NCBI GenBank assembly: GCA_018267315.1
Contig: JAFDYS010000037.1
Coordinates: 84,660-145,507, forward strand
Source of the DNA: Bacteroidota bacterium
GTDB taxonomy: Bacteria > Bacteroidota > Bacteroidia > Chitinophagales > UBA10324
Direction: 5' to 3'
Length of the DNA: 60,848 nt
In this document: one piece after another, positions 51,313 to 60,054 of the stretch
How positions within the stretch are numbered: the stretch's first letter is position 1
How the letters are laid out: every line of letters starts with the position of its first letter
Program-made: the position numbers and the translations under genes
The notes under the pieces: generated by a model
Database searches by the model: none
Told to the model about the DNA's origin: nothing
What the model saw: the letters and a program-made list of their open reading frames with translations, nothing else

Positions 51313-53682
51313 ATGAAAAGAATAACATTCATTCTAACAATGCTCCTTGCGTTCGCCTTCACTCGCATGAATGCGCAGGGAACATGGACACGAAAAGCAG
51401 ATTTTATTAACGGCAGAAGCGGCGCGATTGGCTTGTCAATCGGCAATTATGGTTATGCAGGAACAGGTGGCTCTTCTCTTGGATGGCAAAAGGATTTCTG
51501 GCGCTATGATCCAAATAACAATTCCTGGACTCAGATGGCAGACTTTCCAGGCTCTGCAAGAGGAAACGCTACCGCTTTTTCGATTGAAGACAAGGGATAC
51601 TTAGGTGTTGGGCAAGATGATAATGGATTCAGAAAAGATTTTTGGCAATATGATCCTGTTACCAATTCCTGGAACCAAAGATCTGACTTCGGAGGGGGCG
51701 AGCGTTGCGTAGTAGTTGGATTTTCAATTGGGTCAAAGGGCTATATCGGAACCGGATTGGATAATAACTGGAACCGCAAGAAAGACTTTTGGGAGTATAA
51801 TGCACAGAATGATTCATGGATCCCAAAGGCAAACTTTCCCGGCGCGGCCAGAGCTTATGCGGCTGGTTTTGCCACTGAAGGAAGAGGATACATCGGAAAT
51901 GGAGATACATATTCAAACGATTTTTGGGAGTACAATCCAGAAAGTAATTCCTGGGTTCAAAAGGCTTCCTATCCCGGTGGGGGAAGGACAAACATGGTTG
52001 GTTTCTCGGTTGGAAACGACGGATACTTAGGAACTGGCTATAATGGTCCAAAGTATAGAGACTTCTGGAAGTACAACCCGCAAATAAATACATGGGAAAA
52101 GGTAGCGGACTTTGGAGGAGAGGCAAGAGAATGGGCTATTGGTTTTGCTGTTGGTGGTAAAGGATATCTGGGATTAGGTATTCCTGACAACTATTCTTCC
52201 TTTAACGATTTCTGGGAATACACGCCTGAAGCAGTTGCCACAGATTCCTGGACACAGGTTGCTGACTTCAGCGGCATTGCGCGAGCGGTTGCTGTAGCAT
52301 TCTCCCTTGGTGAAAAAGGTTATGTAGGCACCGGCATGGATGGAAGCACTATCATGAAGGACTTTTGGGAGTTTAATCCAGCCACTCAAGTTTGGAGTCA
52401 AAAAGCTGATGTGGGTGGCGAGCCGCGATCTTACGCAATTGGAATAACCATCAATGACAAAGGATACATTGGAACTGGATTGAAACCAGACGGCACTTAC
52501 GCAGAAGATTTTTGGGAATATGATCCAATCACCAATGCATGGACTGAGAAAGCACCATTTCTCGGAGGACCGAGAAGCGGGCCCGTAGCGTTTTCAATCG
52601 GGTCGAAAGCATATGTCGGCACAGGTGAATCAGGCGGTATTGGCGGCGGGCGTACGAAAGACATGTGGGAATATGATCAGGCATCAGACACTTGGACAAG
52701 GAAGGCTGATTTTGGTGGCAGTGCAATTAAGAACCCCACGGGATTTTCAATCGGCAGTAAAGGATACTTGGTCGCAGGAAATACCAATCAGGGTTTCAGG
52801 AAGGAAACCTGGGAATATGATCCCGCATCAGATACTTGGACAAAGCGTGCCGACTTTGGCGGCACAGCCAGAGCCATGGCTGTCGGATTTTCAATAGGTG
52901 ATAAAGGATACGTTGGCACCGGTGACAACGGCGGAACCAATTTCCGGGATTTCTGGGAATACGATCCGCTTACAAATACATGGCAGCAAAAAGCTGATTA
53001 TGGTGGAGGAGAGATTGGATGGGCAGTGGGATTTGTAATTAATGATGAAGGATATCTGGGAACCGGATACACCTGGGGAGTTGGTTATAGAAATATTTAT
53101 TGGAAATATACACCCGGAACAACTTCGTCATGCACATCTCCCGCAGGTCTTACTTCTGCCAAGATCACCAGTAGCTCAGCTAAACTCGACTGGGACGGTG
53201 TAAACGGCGCAGCGGGTTACGGCGTCCGTTACAAAATAGTTGGTGACAAAGAATGGACGCTGAAGACAGCCACTACGAGTGCGAGGAAGATCGAAGGACT
53301 GCAACCCGGAACAGATTATGTGTGGAGCGTGAGAACCTATTGCTCCTTCACACCTCCGGCAGTCACGAGTGCCTGGTCACCGAATCAATCGTTCTTCACG
53401 GCTGCACTGAGACTGGAAGCACCGGTTTCCACTTCACTCGATGTCTATCCCAATCCGTTCCAGCAATCCGCCACGATCACGTATTCCACTGCGAATGATG
53501 CCCGCATGCAGATTGCTTTGTACGACATCAGCGGCAAGCTGATGAAGATCTTGGTTAATGCAAATGTTTCCTCCGGCATGCACACGCTTTCACTCAGCAG
53601 TGAAGGCCTCAGTCAGGGAATTTATCTCCTGAAGTTTCAGGTCAACGATGAGTTGATCATAAGGAAGGTTGTGATCGAATAA
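51313..53682 (+). CDS. Kelch-repeat T9SS-sorted surface protein with fibronectin III domain
   Basis: 789 residues. Signal peptide ending RMNAQ; twelve Kelch-type units (each with GYxGTG, DFW-EYDP and NSWTQKADF-type elements), i.e. two six-bladed propellers or one long array. A fibronectin type III domain (~600-690) and a T9SS type A sorting domain (start YPNPFQQS, end IIRKVVIE) follow. Kelch propellers bind carbohydrate or protein, or form galactose-oxidase-type enzymes, but the active-site Tyr-Cys crosslink residues of galactose oxidase were not recognised. Pairing with the DUF4907 gene suggests co-function. Confidence 0.87.
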   Translation: MKRITFILTMLLAFAFTRMNAQGTWTRKADFINGRSGAIGLSIGNYGYAGTGGSSLGWQKDFWRYDPNNNSWTQMADFPGSARGNATAFSIEDKGYLGVGQDDNGFRKDFWQYDPVTNSWNQRSDFGGGERCVVVGFSIGSKGYIGTGLDNNWNRKKDFWEYNAQNDSWIPKANFPGAARAYAAGFATEGRGYIGNGDTYSNDFWEYNPESNSWVQKASYPGGGRTNMVGFSVGNDGYLGTGYNGPKYRDFWKYNPQINTWEKVADFGGEAREWAIGFAVGGKGYLGLGIPDNYSSFNDFWEYTPEAVATDSWTQVADFSGIARAVAVAFSLGEKGYVGTGMDGSTIMKDFWEFNPATQVWSQKADVGGEPRSYAIGITINDKGYIGTGLKPDGTYAEDFWEYDPITNAWTEKAPFLGGPRSGPVAFSIGSKAYVGTGESGGIGGGRTKDMWEYDQASDTWTRKADFGGSAIKNPTGFSIGSKGYLVAGNTNQGFRKETWEYDPASDTWTKRADFGGTARAMAVGFSIGDKGYVGTGDNGGTNFRDFWEYDPLTNTWQQKADYGGGEIGWAVGFVINDEGYLGTGYTWGVGYRNIYWKYTPGTTSSCTSPAGLTSAKITSSSAKLDWDGVNGAAGYGVRYKIVGDKEWTLKTATTSARKIEGLQPGTDYVWSVRTYCSFTPPAVTSAWSPNQSFFTAALRLEAPVSTSLDVYPNPFQQSATITYSTANDARMQIALYDISGKLMKILVNANVSSGMHTLSLSSEGLSQGIYLLKFQVNDELIIRKVVIE

Positions 53683-53926
53683 AGACAGTTGATGAAACAA
53701 GCCGCTCCAAATGATGGGGCTGTTTTGATTTCTCTGTTCGATTTGATTCTTCACCATGAACCATCGTTTTGGCAAGTGACAAGGATCACTTTCCGGATTG
53801 ACGGGAGTCACAACAGATGCGCCACGTCCGACCGAAATTTACTATGAGAAATATTTACTGATTCACCTGCTGCCCTTGTGCACCCGCTCAACTTTTAATT
53901 GTGTTCGATTATAAAAAACAAGGGTT

Positions 53927-55654
53927 ATGAAAACAAAAGCAAAATACTCTATCGCCATCATCGCTGCGGCGTTATTCATCCTGAACCTGCCATGGTCAAT
54001 CATCACATCTGTTACCTCATTATTCCCCGGTAGTGTAACGGGATGCGAACTGTATGCGCAGTCACCGCCGTGGATTTGGGCCAAATCAGCGGCCGGCAGC
54101 GACTATGATGAAGCTCATGGTATCGGGTTGGATGCAAACGGCAACATCTACATATCCGGAATTTTCTGGAGTCCGACGGTCAGTTTCGATGCCATCATCA
54201 TTGAAAATGCCGGCGGCGCTTTTTCACCATCGGACATTTTCCTTGCCAAATATGATCCTTATGGCAATGCAGTATGGGCAAGGGCATACGGCGGCGACAA
54301 GAGCGAGGTTTGCTTCCACATGAGCGTGGATGCTGCCGGATACAGTTACATCACTGGTTATTTTAAAAGCAGCAGTATCACGTTCGGAAGTACCGTTCTC
54401 ACCAATCCGGATCCGGGTACAGGGGCGTTCTATATTGCCAAGGTGGATGCCGATGGGAATGTTGTTTGGGCTAAGTCCGCCGCAGGTGACGATTATGTGT
54501 GGGGGCTTGGTGTAGCAACTGATGGCGGAGGTAACAGCTATGCGGTGGGAATGTTTAATGGCGACAGCGTGGTGTTCGACGCATACACGTTGCACAATGC
54601 AGGCGGCCGCGATATTTTCCTGGTCAAATATGATGTGAATGGAAACGTGGTATGGATCAGATCAGCCGGAGGCGCTGAGGACGATCTGGCTGTCGGTATT
54701 TATGCTGATGCGGAAGGTTACACGTACACAACGGGAGCATTCATGAGTTCCACCATTACGTTTGGTCCATACACGCTCACCAATGACCCCGGTTTGCGGG
54801 AAGATATTTTTGTGGTGAAGGTTGATCCGGAGGGCAGCGCTGTTTGGGCGACTTCAGCCGGAGGAACCTGGGATGACACGGGTTTGAATCTGGCGGTTGA
54901 TGATAACGGCAACTGTTTTGTCACCGGATTATTTCAGAGCGATCAGATAACATTTGGCACTACTACACTGGTTAATGCGGGATTGGCCAATGACGTTTTT
55001 GTGGTGAAGTATAATGCTCAGGGAAATGTGCAATGGGCTGTATCGGCCGGCGGAGATTACTATGACACGGGCAACGATATCGCAGTGGATGCATCGGGCA
55101 ATGCCTATGTAACCGGCTACTTTGAAAGCAGCAGCATCACTTTCGGTTCAAACACGTTCATGAATACAGGAGCGTGGGATGTGTTTCTGGTTAGCTATGA
55201 TGCCGGCGGCAATTTGATTTACGCAACGCAAGTGGGTGCGGCCGATGGAGAAGAAGCATACGCGGTGACTGTTGATGCAAACCGGCGCGCTTATGTGTCG
55301 GGCTATTTCCAGAGCACCAGTTTATCCTTCGGGTCTTACACGCTCATCAACCAGGGATACCCTGATATTTTTGTGGCGAAGATTGAAGCGGCGCCTCTCG
55401 GCGTAAATGAAGTTTCCGGCAGCAACTCATTTTCCGTTTATCCCAATCCTTCTGAGGGATGGATCATGGTGCAAAGCATGAATGGTGCCGGTCAATTCCT
55501 TATCACTGATATGGCGGGCAAAGTAATGTACGAGGGGAAGTTGCACACACTCAACACCACAAAGATTGATTGCAGTGATTTACCAAAAGGGATGTACATA
55601 GCAAGGTTTACTCAGGAGGGAAAAGAATCCACGGCGAAAGTGGTGATCGAATGA
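53927..55654 (+). CDS. SBBP-repeat (beta-propeller) T9SS-sorted protein
   Basis: 575 residues. Long N-terminal hydrophobic segment and signal ending ELYAQS, then seven SBBP-type repeats (each with GN-x-YVTGYF-x-S-x-ITFG-type and DIFLVKYD-x-x-GNVVW-x-x-SAGG elements), suggesting a seven-bladed propeller. T9SS type A sorting domain at the end (start YPNPSEGW, end TAKVVIE). No catalytic motif. It is the third independent seven-repeat propeller in the window. Confidence 0.86.
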   Translation: MKTKAKYSIAIIAAALFILNLPWSIITSVTSLFPGSVTGCELYAQSPPWIWAKSAAGSDYDEAHGIGLDANGNIYISGIFWSPTVSFDAIIIENAGGAFSPSDIFLAKYDPYGNAVWARAYGGDKSEVCFHMSVDAAGYSYITGYFKSSSITFGSTVLTNPDPGTGAFYIAKVDADGNVVWAKSAAGDDYVWGLGVATDGGGNSYAVGMFNGDSVVFDAYTLHNAGGRDIFLVKYDVNGNVVWIRSAGGAEDDLAVGIYADAEGYTYTTGAFMSSTITFGPYTLTNDPGLREDIFVVKVDPEGSAVWATSAGGTWDDTGLNLAVDDNGNCFVTGLFQSDQITFGTTTLVNAGLANDVFVVKYNAQGNVQWAVSAGGDYYDTGNDIAVDASGNAYVTGYFESSSITFGSNTFMNTGAWDVFLVSYDAGGNLIYATQVGAADGEEAYAVTVDANRRAYVSGYFQSTSLSFGSYTLINQGYPDIFVAKIEAAPLGVNEVSGSNSFSVYPNPSEGWIMVQSMNGAGQFLITDMAGKVMYEGKLHTLNTTKIDCSDLPKGMYIARFTQEGKESTAKVVIE

Positions 55655-55678
55655 AGAGTTTGTGAAAAGTTTCTGATG

Positions 55679-56422
55679 CTAAAAGGTCCATGCGGCGATT
55701 GCCGGGAATCCGTATAGCCGCCAAACAGTGAATGTGCCGAAGGCAAGAATGGCGAAAGCGACAACTCTCCAGAATTTTCCCTTCACATCAAAAAGGCGGA
55801 TGAAGTGGATTGCAAACCAAAGGATGTATCCGACTTTGAGGAGATCAGAAATCCTGAGTTCAACGGAAACGGAAAACATAAGATGCACGGCGAGAGCCAT
55901 CACAGCAAATAAGAATTGAAGCATGATGATGGTGCCCAATGAGTAGATGGATGCCACCATGGTTTCAAAATAGCCGTACCAATTTCGTGTCATCAGCAGC
56001 CAGAGGTACAGCGCCTGAAAAGGAATCACAAAAATCAGCACCACACTCAGGTGACCGATGGCCAGTTTGGTGGCTTCGCCAGGTCCGAAATAATTCTGGT
56101 AGTTGATCACCACATTTTCTCCGAATGTTTTTTCAATCAGGTAGAGCAACAGAATGTAAATGGTAGTCCAGATGAAGAAGTAGGAAACGGGCGGCTGATA
56201 GGATTTGCGCTTTCCTTCAATGAAATTCTTGGCCGTGGCGCCGGGAGATTTCAGCATTTGAATGCTCGTGAAAAGAAATCCGCTTTCGATGTGCGTGAAG
56301 AAGTGAAACAAATCATGGACAACATAGCGGAAGGTGATGCGCTCCACTTTTGCCTTCTGTCCGCATTGCTGGCAATAAGCACCATGCAACTCCGCCCCGC
56401 AATTGAGACAATGAGAAACCAT
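55679..56422 (-). CDS. DUF3667 domain-containing membrane protein
   Basis: 247 residues. N-terminal zinc ribbon CLNC…CQQCGQ (residues ~5-22), followed by the DUF3667 region and about five membrane helices. The family occurs in Bacteroidota with unknown function; it may bind zinc near the inner membrane. Its promoter side (56423-56659) has two inverted repeats. Converges on the SBBP gene with 24 bp between stops. Confidence 0.8.
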   Translation of the reverse strand: MVSHCLNCGAELHGAYCQQCGQKAKVERITFRYVVHDLFHFFTHIESGFLFTSIQMLKSPGATAKNFIEGKRKSYQPPVSYFFIWTTIYILLLYLIEKTFGENVVINYQNYFGPGEATKLAIGHLSVVLIFVIPFQALYLWLLMTRNWYGYFETMVASIYSLGTIIMLQFLFAVMALAVHLMFSVSVELRISDLLKVGYILWFAIHFIRLFDVKGKFWRVVAFAILAFGTFTVWRLYGFPAIAAWTF

Positions 56423-56480
56423 AGCGCTGCCAAGATAGCATGTGATGTCCTAAACAAAATCAATACAAACTGCCCAGGTG

Positions 56481-56496
56481 TTCAAATCCATTTGAA
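56481..56496. promoter_or_regulatory. Candidate operator upstream of the DUF3667 gene
   Basis: TTCAAAT-CC-ATTTGAA, a 16-bp palindrome with perfect 7-bp arms, 59 bp before the DUF3667 start. Confidence 0.35.
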
Positions 56497-56507
56497 AAAT
56501 GCTATGA

Positions 56508-56545
56508 CTGTTTCAGAATATTATTGTAAGCTATTACTGAAACAG
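56508..56545. repeat. Inverted repeat between the glycine-rich gene and DUF3667 gene
   Basis: CTGTTTCAG (56508-56516) and CTGAAACAG (56537-56545), perfect 9-bp arms with a 20-nt interior. On the minus strand the second arm is followed by TCATAGCATTTTTC, so it may be a weak terminator for the glycine-rich gene. Confidence 0.4.
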
Positions 56546-56659
56546 CAACACGCCGTGGCCTGGTGTATAGAAAAACTTTTTTGGAAAGAGCATGCTGAAT
56601 CATGTTGCTGCTTGCCCGTAAGTGTTGCTCATTACCAATTGGTGCAGGCAATCACCTGT

Positions 56660-58192
56660 TTAGTTTTTTATGACACGGAAAATCCGTATTCCATCTCCAA
56701 CGAACCGGAGCATGTAAATGCCGTCGCTCTTATTCTGCAGATCAAGGATGTTCATTCCGGTGGATATTTTTTGACTTAGAATTTCTTTGCCCAGCGCATC
56801 AAAGACAATCACCTCGCCGTACACCGGACTTTCCAGCGTGTAGAGCCCCTGCCCGGGATTCGGGTATAGTTGGATGGATGATGAATTGATGAGGCCGATA
56901 CCAACACAGGTGGCAACATAAATGCTGTCTGTGGCCGTAGTGACGCAGCCATGTATGTCAGTGACGGAATATGAAATCACATTCCAACTGTCAAGTGCGG
57001 CGCCCAGCGGATCAAATACATTTCCGTTCACACCATTGCCACTGTATGTTCCGCCGCCGGGTGATCCGCCCGTAAGTACAAAAGGGGAATCATAAGTGCA
57101 GACGGTATCACTCGACGCAAGGGCCAGTGAAACTGTTGCGGGCGGATATACATACAGCGTGTAGTGTACGGTATCCGTACATTCATTGGCATTGATGCCG
57201 GTCACTACATAGGTAGTGGTTGCCGTTGCAACAAACGGGACACTGTCGAGCACTCCGTCAGTCCAGAAGAATGCATCAGCACCTTCGCCACTCAATGTCA
57301 CCAGGGTACCGGCACAAACAGAATCATTGGGCGAGGCATTGACGGTAATACTCATTCCGCCGATGGGTGTGATCACGACTTGTCCGTTTCCGGTTTGATA
57401 CCCTTGTGTGTGCGTTACATTGGTTGCACTGCTGAATGCGTAACTGGATCCGCCGCCGCCGGCGCCGAGTCCGCCGCCACCACCGCCATAGTAGCCACCT
57501 CCTCCGCCTCCACCGCCTGTTGGTCCGCCGCATGAGGTGCTGTTGCTGTTTCCGCCTTGTCCGAGACTGCCATCCTGCGCGTCGCATACACAAGCCCAGT
57601 CGCCTTTTACACCGCCAGCACTCTGCGTGCCTCCTTGTCCACTCGGGTTGCAAACGCAAATCTGACCGCTTGCACCTGCTTCACCGGTAAGATCACCACC
57701 GTCACCGCCTTTGAGGTCGTTGCAACTGCATCCGTCAGAACCTGCACCGCCACCGCCGCCGGCCACAATAATCCGGTCGTTCAGCGAAGTTCCGTTCAAC
57801 CGGATATCTGATGCGCCACCACCACCGCCACCGCCGTAATAGGAATACTGGCTGTCATCCAGGGCATCGCCGCCGCCGTTGAAACCTCCTTGCGCTGAGT
57901 TGAGATCATCGTCTTCGCCTTTTCCTCCAACGTAAATGAACAGGGTATCGCCGGGAGCAACGGGAATGGTTGCCTCGACACGTCCTCCCTTACCACCGGC
58001 TTTTGAAGTGCCGCTGGTGCAACCGACCGGCCCGCGCCCGCCTTCGGCGCCGATGACATCAACTATTACAGAATCAACGCAGCCCTGAACAATATAGGTT
58101 TGAACAGCGCCGGTATAGTCGTAGGTGATCTGCGCCCTTGAAAGGGTGATCAGCGAAACAAGAAGGGTGAGTGTGAGTAGATTCTTTTTCAT
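56660..58192 (-). CDS. Glycine-rich T9SS-sorted protein with CxC motifs
   Basis: 510 residues from ATG 58192. Signal peptide ending TLSRAQ. A glycine-rich domain (~residues 25-285) with GGGGGGG and GGGGG runs of the ALK/LTK glycine-rich type, interspersed with three CxC pairs (CSCND, CVCNP, CVCDA). It is followed by an Ig-like beta domain (~290-430) with repeated TxTYVVTGINANECTDT-type strands, and a C-terminal T9SS type A domain (start YPNPGQGL, end RIFRVIKN). Glycine-rich domains of this fold bind ligands in other systems; here function is unknown. Confidence 0.82.
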   Translation of the reverse strand: MKKNLLTLTLLVSLITLSRAQITYDYTGAVQTYIVQGCVDSVIVDVIGAEGGRGPVGCTSGTSKAGGKGGRVEATIPVAPGDTLFIYVGGKGEDDDLNSAQGGFNGGGDALDDSQYSYYGGGGGGGASDIRLNGTSLNDRIIVAGGGGGAGSDGCSCNDLKGGDGGDLTGEAGASGQICVCNPSGQGGTQSAGGVKGDWACVCDAQDGSLGQGGNSNSTSCGGPTGGGGGGGGYYGGGGGGLGAGGGGSSYAFSSATNVTHTQGYQTGNGQVVITPIGGMSITVNASPNDSVCAGTLVTLSGEGADAFFWTDGVLDSVPFVATATTTYVVTGINANECTDTVHYTLYVYPPATVSLALASSDTVCTYDSPFVLTGGSPGGGTYSGNGVNGNVFDPLGAALDSWNVISYSVTDIHGCVTTATDSIYVATCVGIGLINSSSIQLYPNPGQGLYTLESPVYGEVIVFDALGKEILSQKISTGMNILDLQNKSDGIYMLRFVGDGIRIFRVIKN

Positions 58193-58216
58193 CAGTTCCT
58201 GATTGGGTTCTGACAA

Positions 58217-58246
58217 TAAATCTACAGTTTCCCTGATTAAGTCAAA
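58217..58246 (-). promoter_or_regulatory. Promoter of the glycine-rich protein gene
   Basis: Minus-strand TTTG (58246-58243), 18-bp spacer, TAGATTTA (58224-58217), one mismatch from TAnnTTTG. An inverted repeat TTCCCTG (58229-58235) / CAGGGAA (58250-58256) overlaps it, suggesting repression. Confidence 0.5.
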
Positions 58247-58378
58247 TACCAGGGAAGGAATAACTGGTAAATAATAAGGAAGATGGAAATTCTTATTTTC
58301 AGGAGTAACGCTGAATGCCTGTTATCACAGCATGTGTGAAGCAAAGAGATCGGGTACAAGTGATGAAACGCTGAGAAC

Positions 58379-59425
58379 CTACTCAACAATCCAGGTTTCT
58401 CTGCCGCGCAGTAATTTATCGAGATCGCCCTTGCCGCTTTTTCCTACTACTTCATCAATCTGCTCATTCATCTCTTCTTCATACGTTGTTCGCTCGCGTA
58501 CATAGAAGACACCGAACGGTTTCGGGAAGTGACCGCCTTCGGCCTGCATATCGTAAAGACGCGACAGAATCATGGCCTTATTCATGTCATGCTGATCATG
58601 AATCATCAGGTCATCCTTCGTGAATCCGTGTGAAAGCGTGACCACTTCAGGTGTGAATCCATCGAGGCGGATTCCTTTTTCATCATTTTCGCCGAACACA
58701 AGCGGCTGGCCATGCACCATGAAAAGGTCATTGGATTTTTTGGTCGCCTTTTCAGTGAAGAGTTCAAATGCTCCATCATTGTAGATGTTGCAGTTCTGGT
58801 AAATCTCGAGGAAGGACGTGCCTTTGTGTTTGTAAGCGCGCATGAGCATTTGCTGCAAGTGAGCGGGATCGCGGTCCATGGAGCGCGCCACGAAGGTGGC
58901 ATCAGCGCCAATAGCAAGTGCGATGGGGTTGAACGGATGGTCCACCGATCCATAGGGTGTTGACTTGGTCACTTTATGCTGTGGTGAAGTGGGAGAGTAT
59001 TGTCCCTTAGTTAACCCGTAAATCTCATTATTAAAAAGCAGCACATTGATGTCGAAGTTGCGGCGCATGAGATGAATGAAGTGATTGCCTCCGATGGAGA
59101 GTGCGTCGCCGTCGCCTGTCACAACCCACACACTTAATTCAGGCCGTGTGGCTTTCAGTCCTGATGCGATGGCCGTTGCTCTTCCGTGAATGGAGTGCAT
59201 ACCGAAAGTTTCAGTGTAATACGGGAAGCGCGATGAGCACCCGATACCGCTGATAAATACGATATCTTCTTTCGGAATATTCAGTTGAGGAAGTACGGTG
59301 TGCACCTGTTTGAGGATGGAATAATCACCGCAGCCGGGGCACCAGCGAACGTCCTGGTCGGTTTGAAAATCTTTCGGCGTCAGTTTTCCTTCAGTCGGAA
59401 CATGTACAGTGAACGTGTCAGACAT
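58379..59425 (-). CDS. korB: 2-oxoglutarate:ferredoxin oxidoreductase, beta subunit
   Basis: 348 residues. It carries the thiamine-diphosphate and [4Fe-4S] centre of the enzyme that oxidises 2-oxoglutarate to succinyl-CoA with ferredoxin reduction. C29 and C32 (CPGCG) and C63 (GIGCSS) are cluster ligands with a fourth Cys near NCNIYND; the TPP motif runs GDGDALSIGGNHF to LLFNNEIYGLTKGQ. Complete C terminus. The start overlaps the end of the hepT frame by 8 bp, so the inserted TA module lies inside the korAB transcript. Confidence 0.95.
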   Translation of the reverse strand: MSDTFTVHVPTEGKLTPKDFQTDQDVRWCPGCGDYSILKQVHTVLPQLNIPKEDIVFISGIGCSSRFPYYTETFGMHSIHGRATAIASGLKATRPELSVWVVTGDGDALSIGGNHFIHLMRRNFDINVLLFNNEIYGLTKGQYSPTSPQHKVTKSTPYGSVDHPFNPIALAIGADATFVARSMDRDPAHLQQMLMRAYKHKGTSFLEIYQNCNIYNDGAFELFTEKATKKSNDLFMVHGQPLVFGENDEKGIRLDGFTPEVVTLSHGFTKDDLMIHDQHDMNKAMILSRLYDMQAEGGHFPKPFGVFYVRERTTYEEEMNEQIDEVVGKSGKGDLDKLLRGRETWIVE

Positions 59426-59759
59426 TTTTCAATTTCTTTTTGAGTTTCTTGATTTGTTTTTTCAGTATCGGAATATCTTCCTTCATGGTTCTCCAGGCCA
59501 TTTCGTAGTCCACATAAAAATAATTGTGGATCACTACATCCCGCATACCTGCCATGTCTTTCCATGGGATATCAGGATTTGCATCTTTTATTTCTTTGGA
59601 TATACTTTTTGTCGCTTCTCCAATAATCTCAAAACACCTCTCTGCTGTGCGCTTAAGAAACATATCCTTATAAAATCCCTTTTCATTCAACTTCTTGCTT
59701 ATCTACAGTAAAATTTCAATCTCATCCAGGATGTGCTGCAAGTAATCTTCAGGATTGAA
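59418..59759 (-). pseudogene. HepT-like toxin gene with an in-frame amber codon
   Basis: The open part (59690-59418, from a TTG) encodes 90 residues containing the HepT motif R-x4-H-x-Y (RDVVIHNYF) and the FEIIGEATK helix. Upstream in the same frame, codons read NPEDYLQHILDEIEILL, a good HepT N terminus, then TAG at 59705-59703, then ISKKLNEKG. The TAG falls where a Gln or Glu codon would be expected, so one base change interrupts the gene. HepT toxins are RNases neutralised by MntA through AMPylation of the Tyr in the motif. No ATG exists for the full-length frame. Start and product are thus uncertain. Confidence 0.65.
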
Positions 59760-60054
59760 CGACGTATTGCGTCTCATTCAGAATTCTTTTTTTAAAATAC
59801 TTGCTCATTCCCTTTGTTGTTACCACTTCCACTTTTCGGCTTGTCAACTCTGAAAGTACTTCATGAAGGCACACGAGATTATGAAGTGATTTTTCCCCTT
59901 TTTTGAACTCAACCAGAAAATCCACATCACTCTCTTTATCCTGTTCCTCCCTCACAAATGAACCGAACAAACCCAGCCGCTTCACACCGAACGAACGAAT
60001 TTTTTCTTCGTTGTATCGAAGCACATCAATCAGTTGTTGTTTGGTTTCAATCAT
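59749..60054 (-). CDS. mntA: MntA-like nucleotidyltransferase antitoxin
   Basis: 101 residues. Minimal nucleotidyltransferase: GLFGSFVREEQDKESDVDFLVEF (seen here as GSF-V-R then SDVDFLV, residues ~29-47) matches the G-S-x(n)-D-x-D signature that transfers AMP. Partner of HepT in MntA/HepT modules. Start ATG overlaps the korA stop by four bases; its stop lies inside the N-terminal HepT coding stretch. Appears intact. Confidence 0.85.
   Translation of the reverse strand: MIETKQQLIDVLRYNEEKIRSFGVKRLGLFGSFVREEQDKESDVDFLVEFKKGEKSLHNLVCLHEVLSELTSRKVEVVTTKGMSKYFKKRILNETQYVVQS

Noticed and set aside
57164..57811. Several long frames opposite the glycine-rich protein
   Set aside because: They arise from GC-rich Gly codon repeats read on the other strand and in other frames (Arg/Thr/Pro/Ala-rich products).
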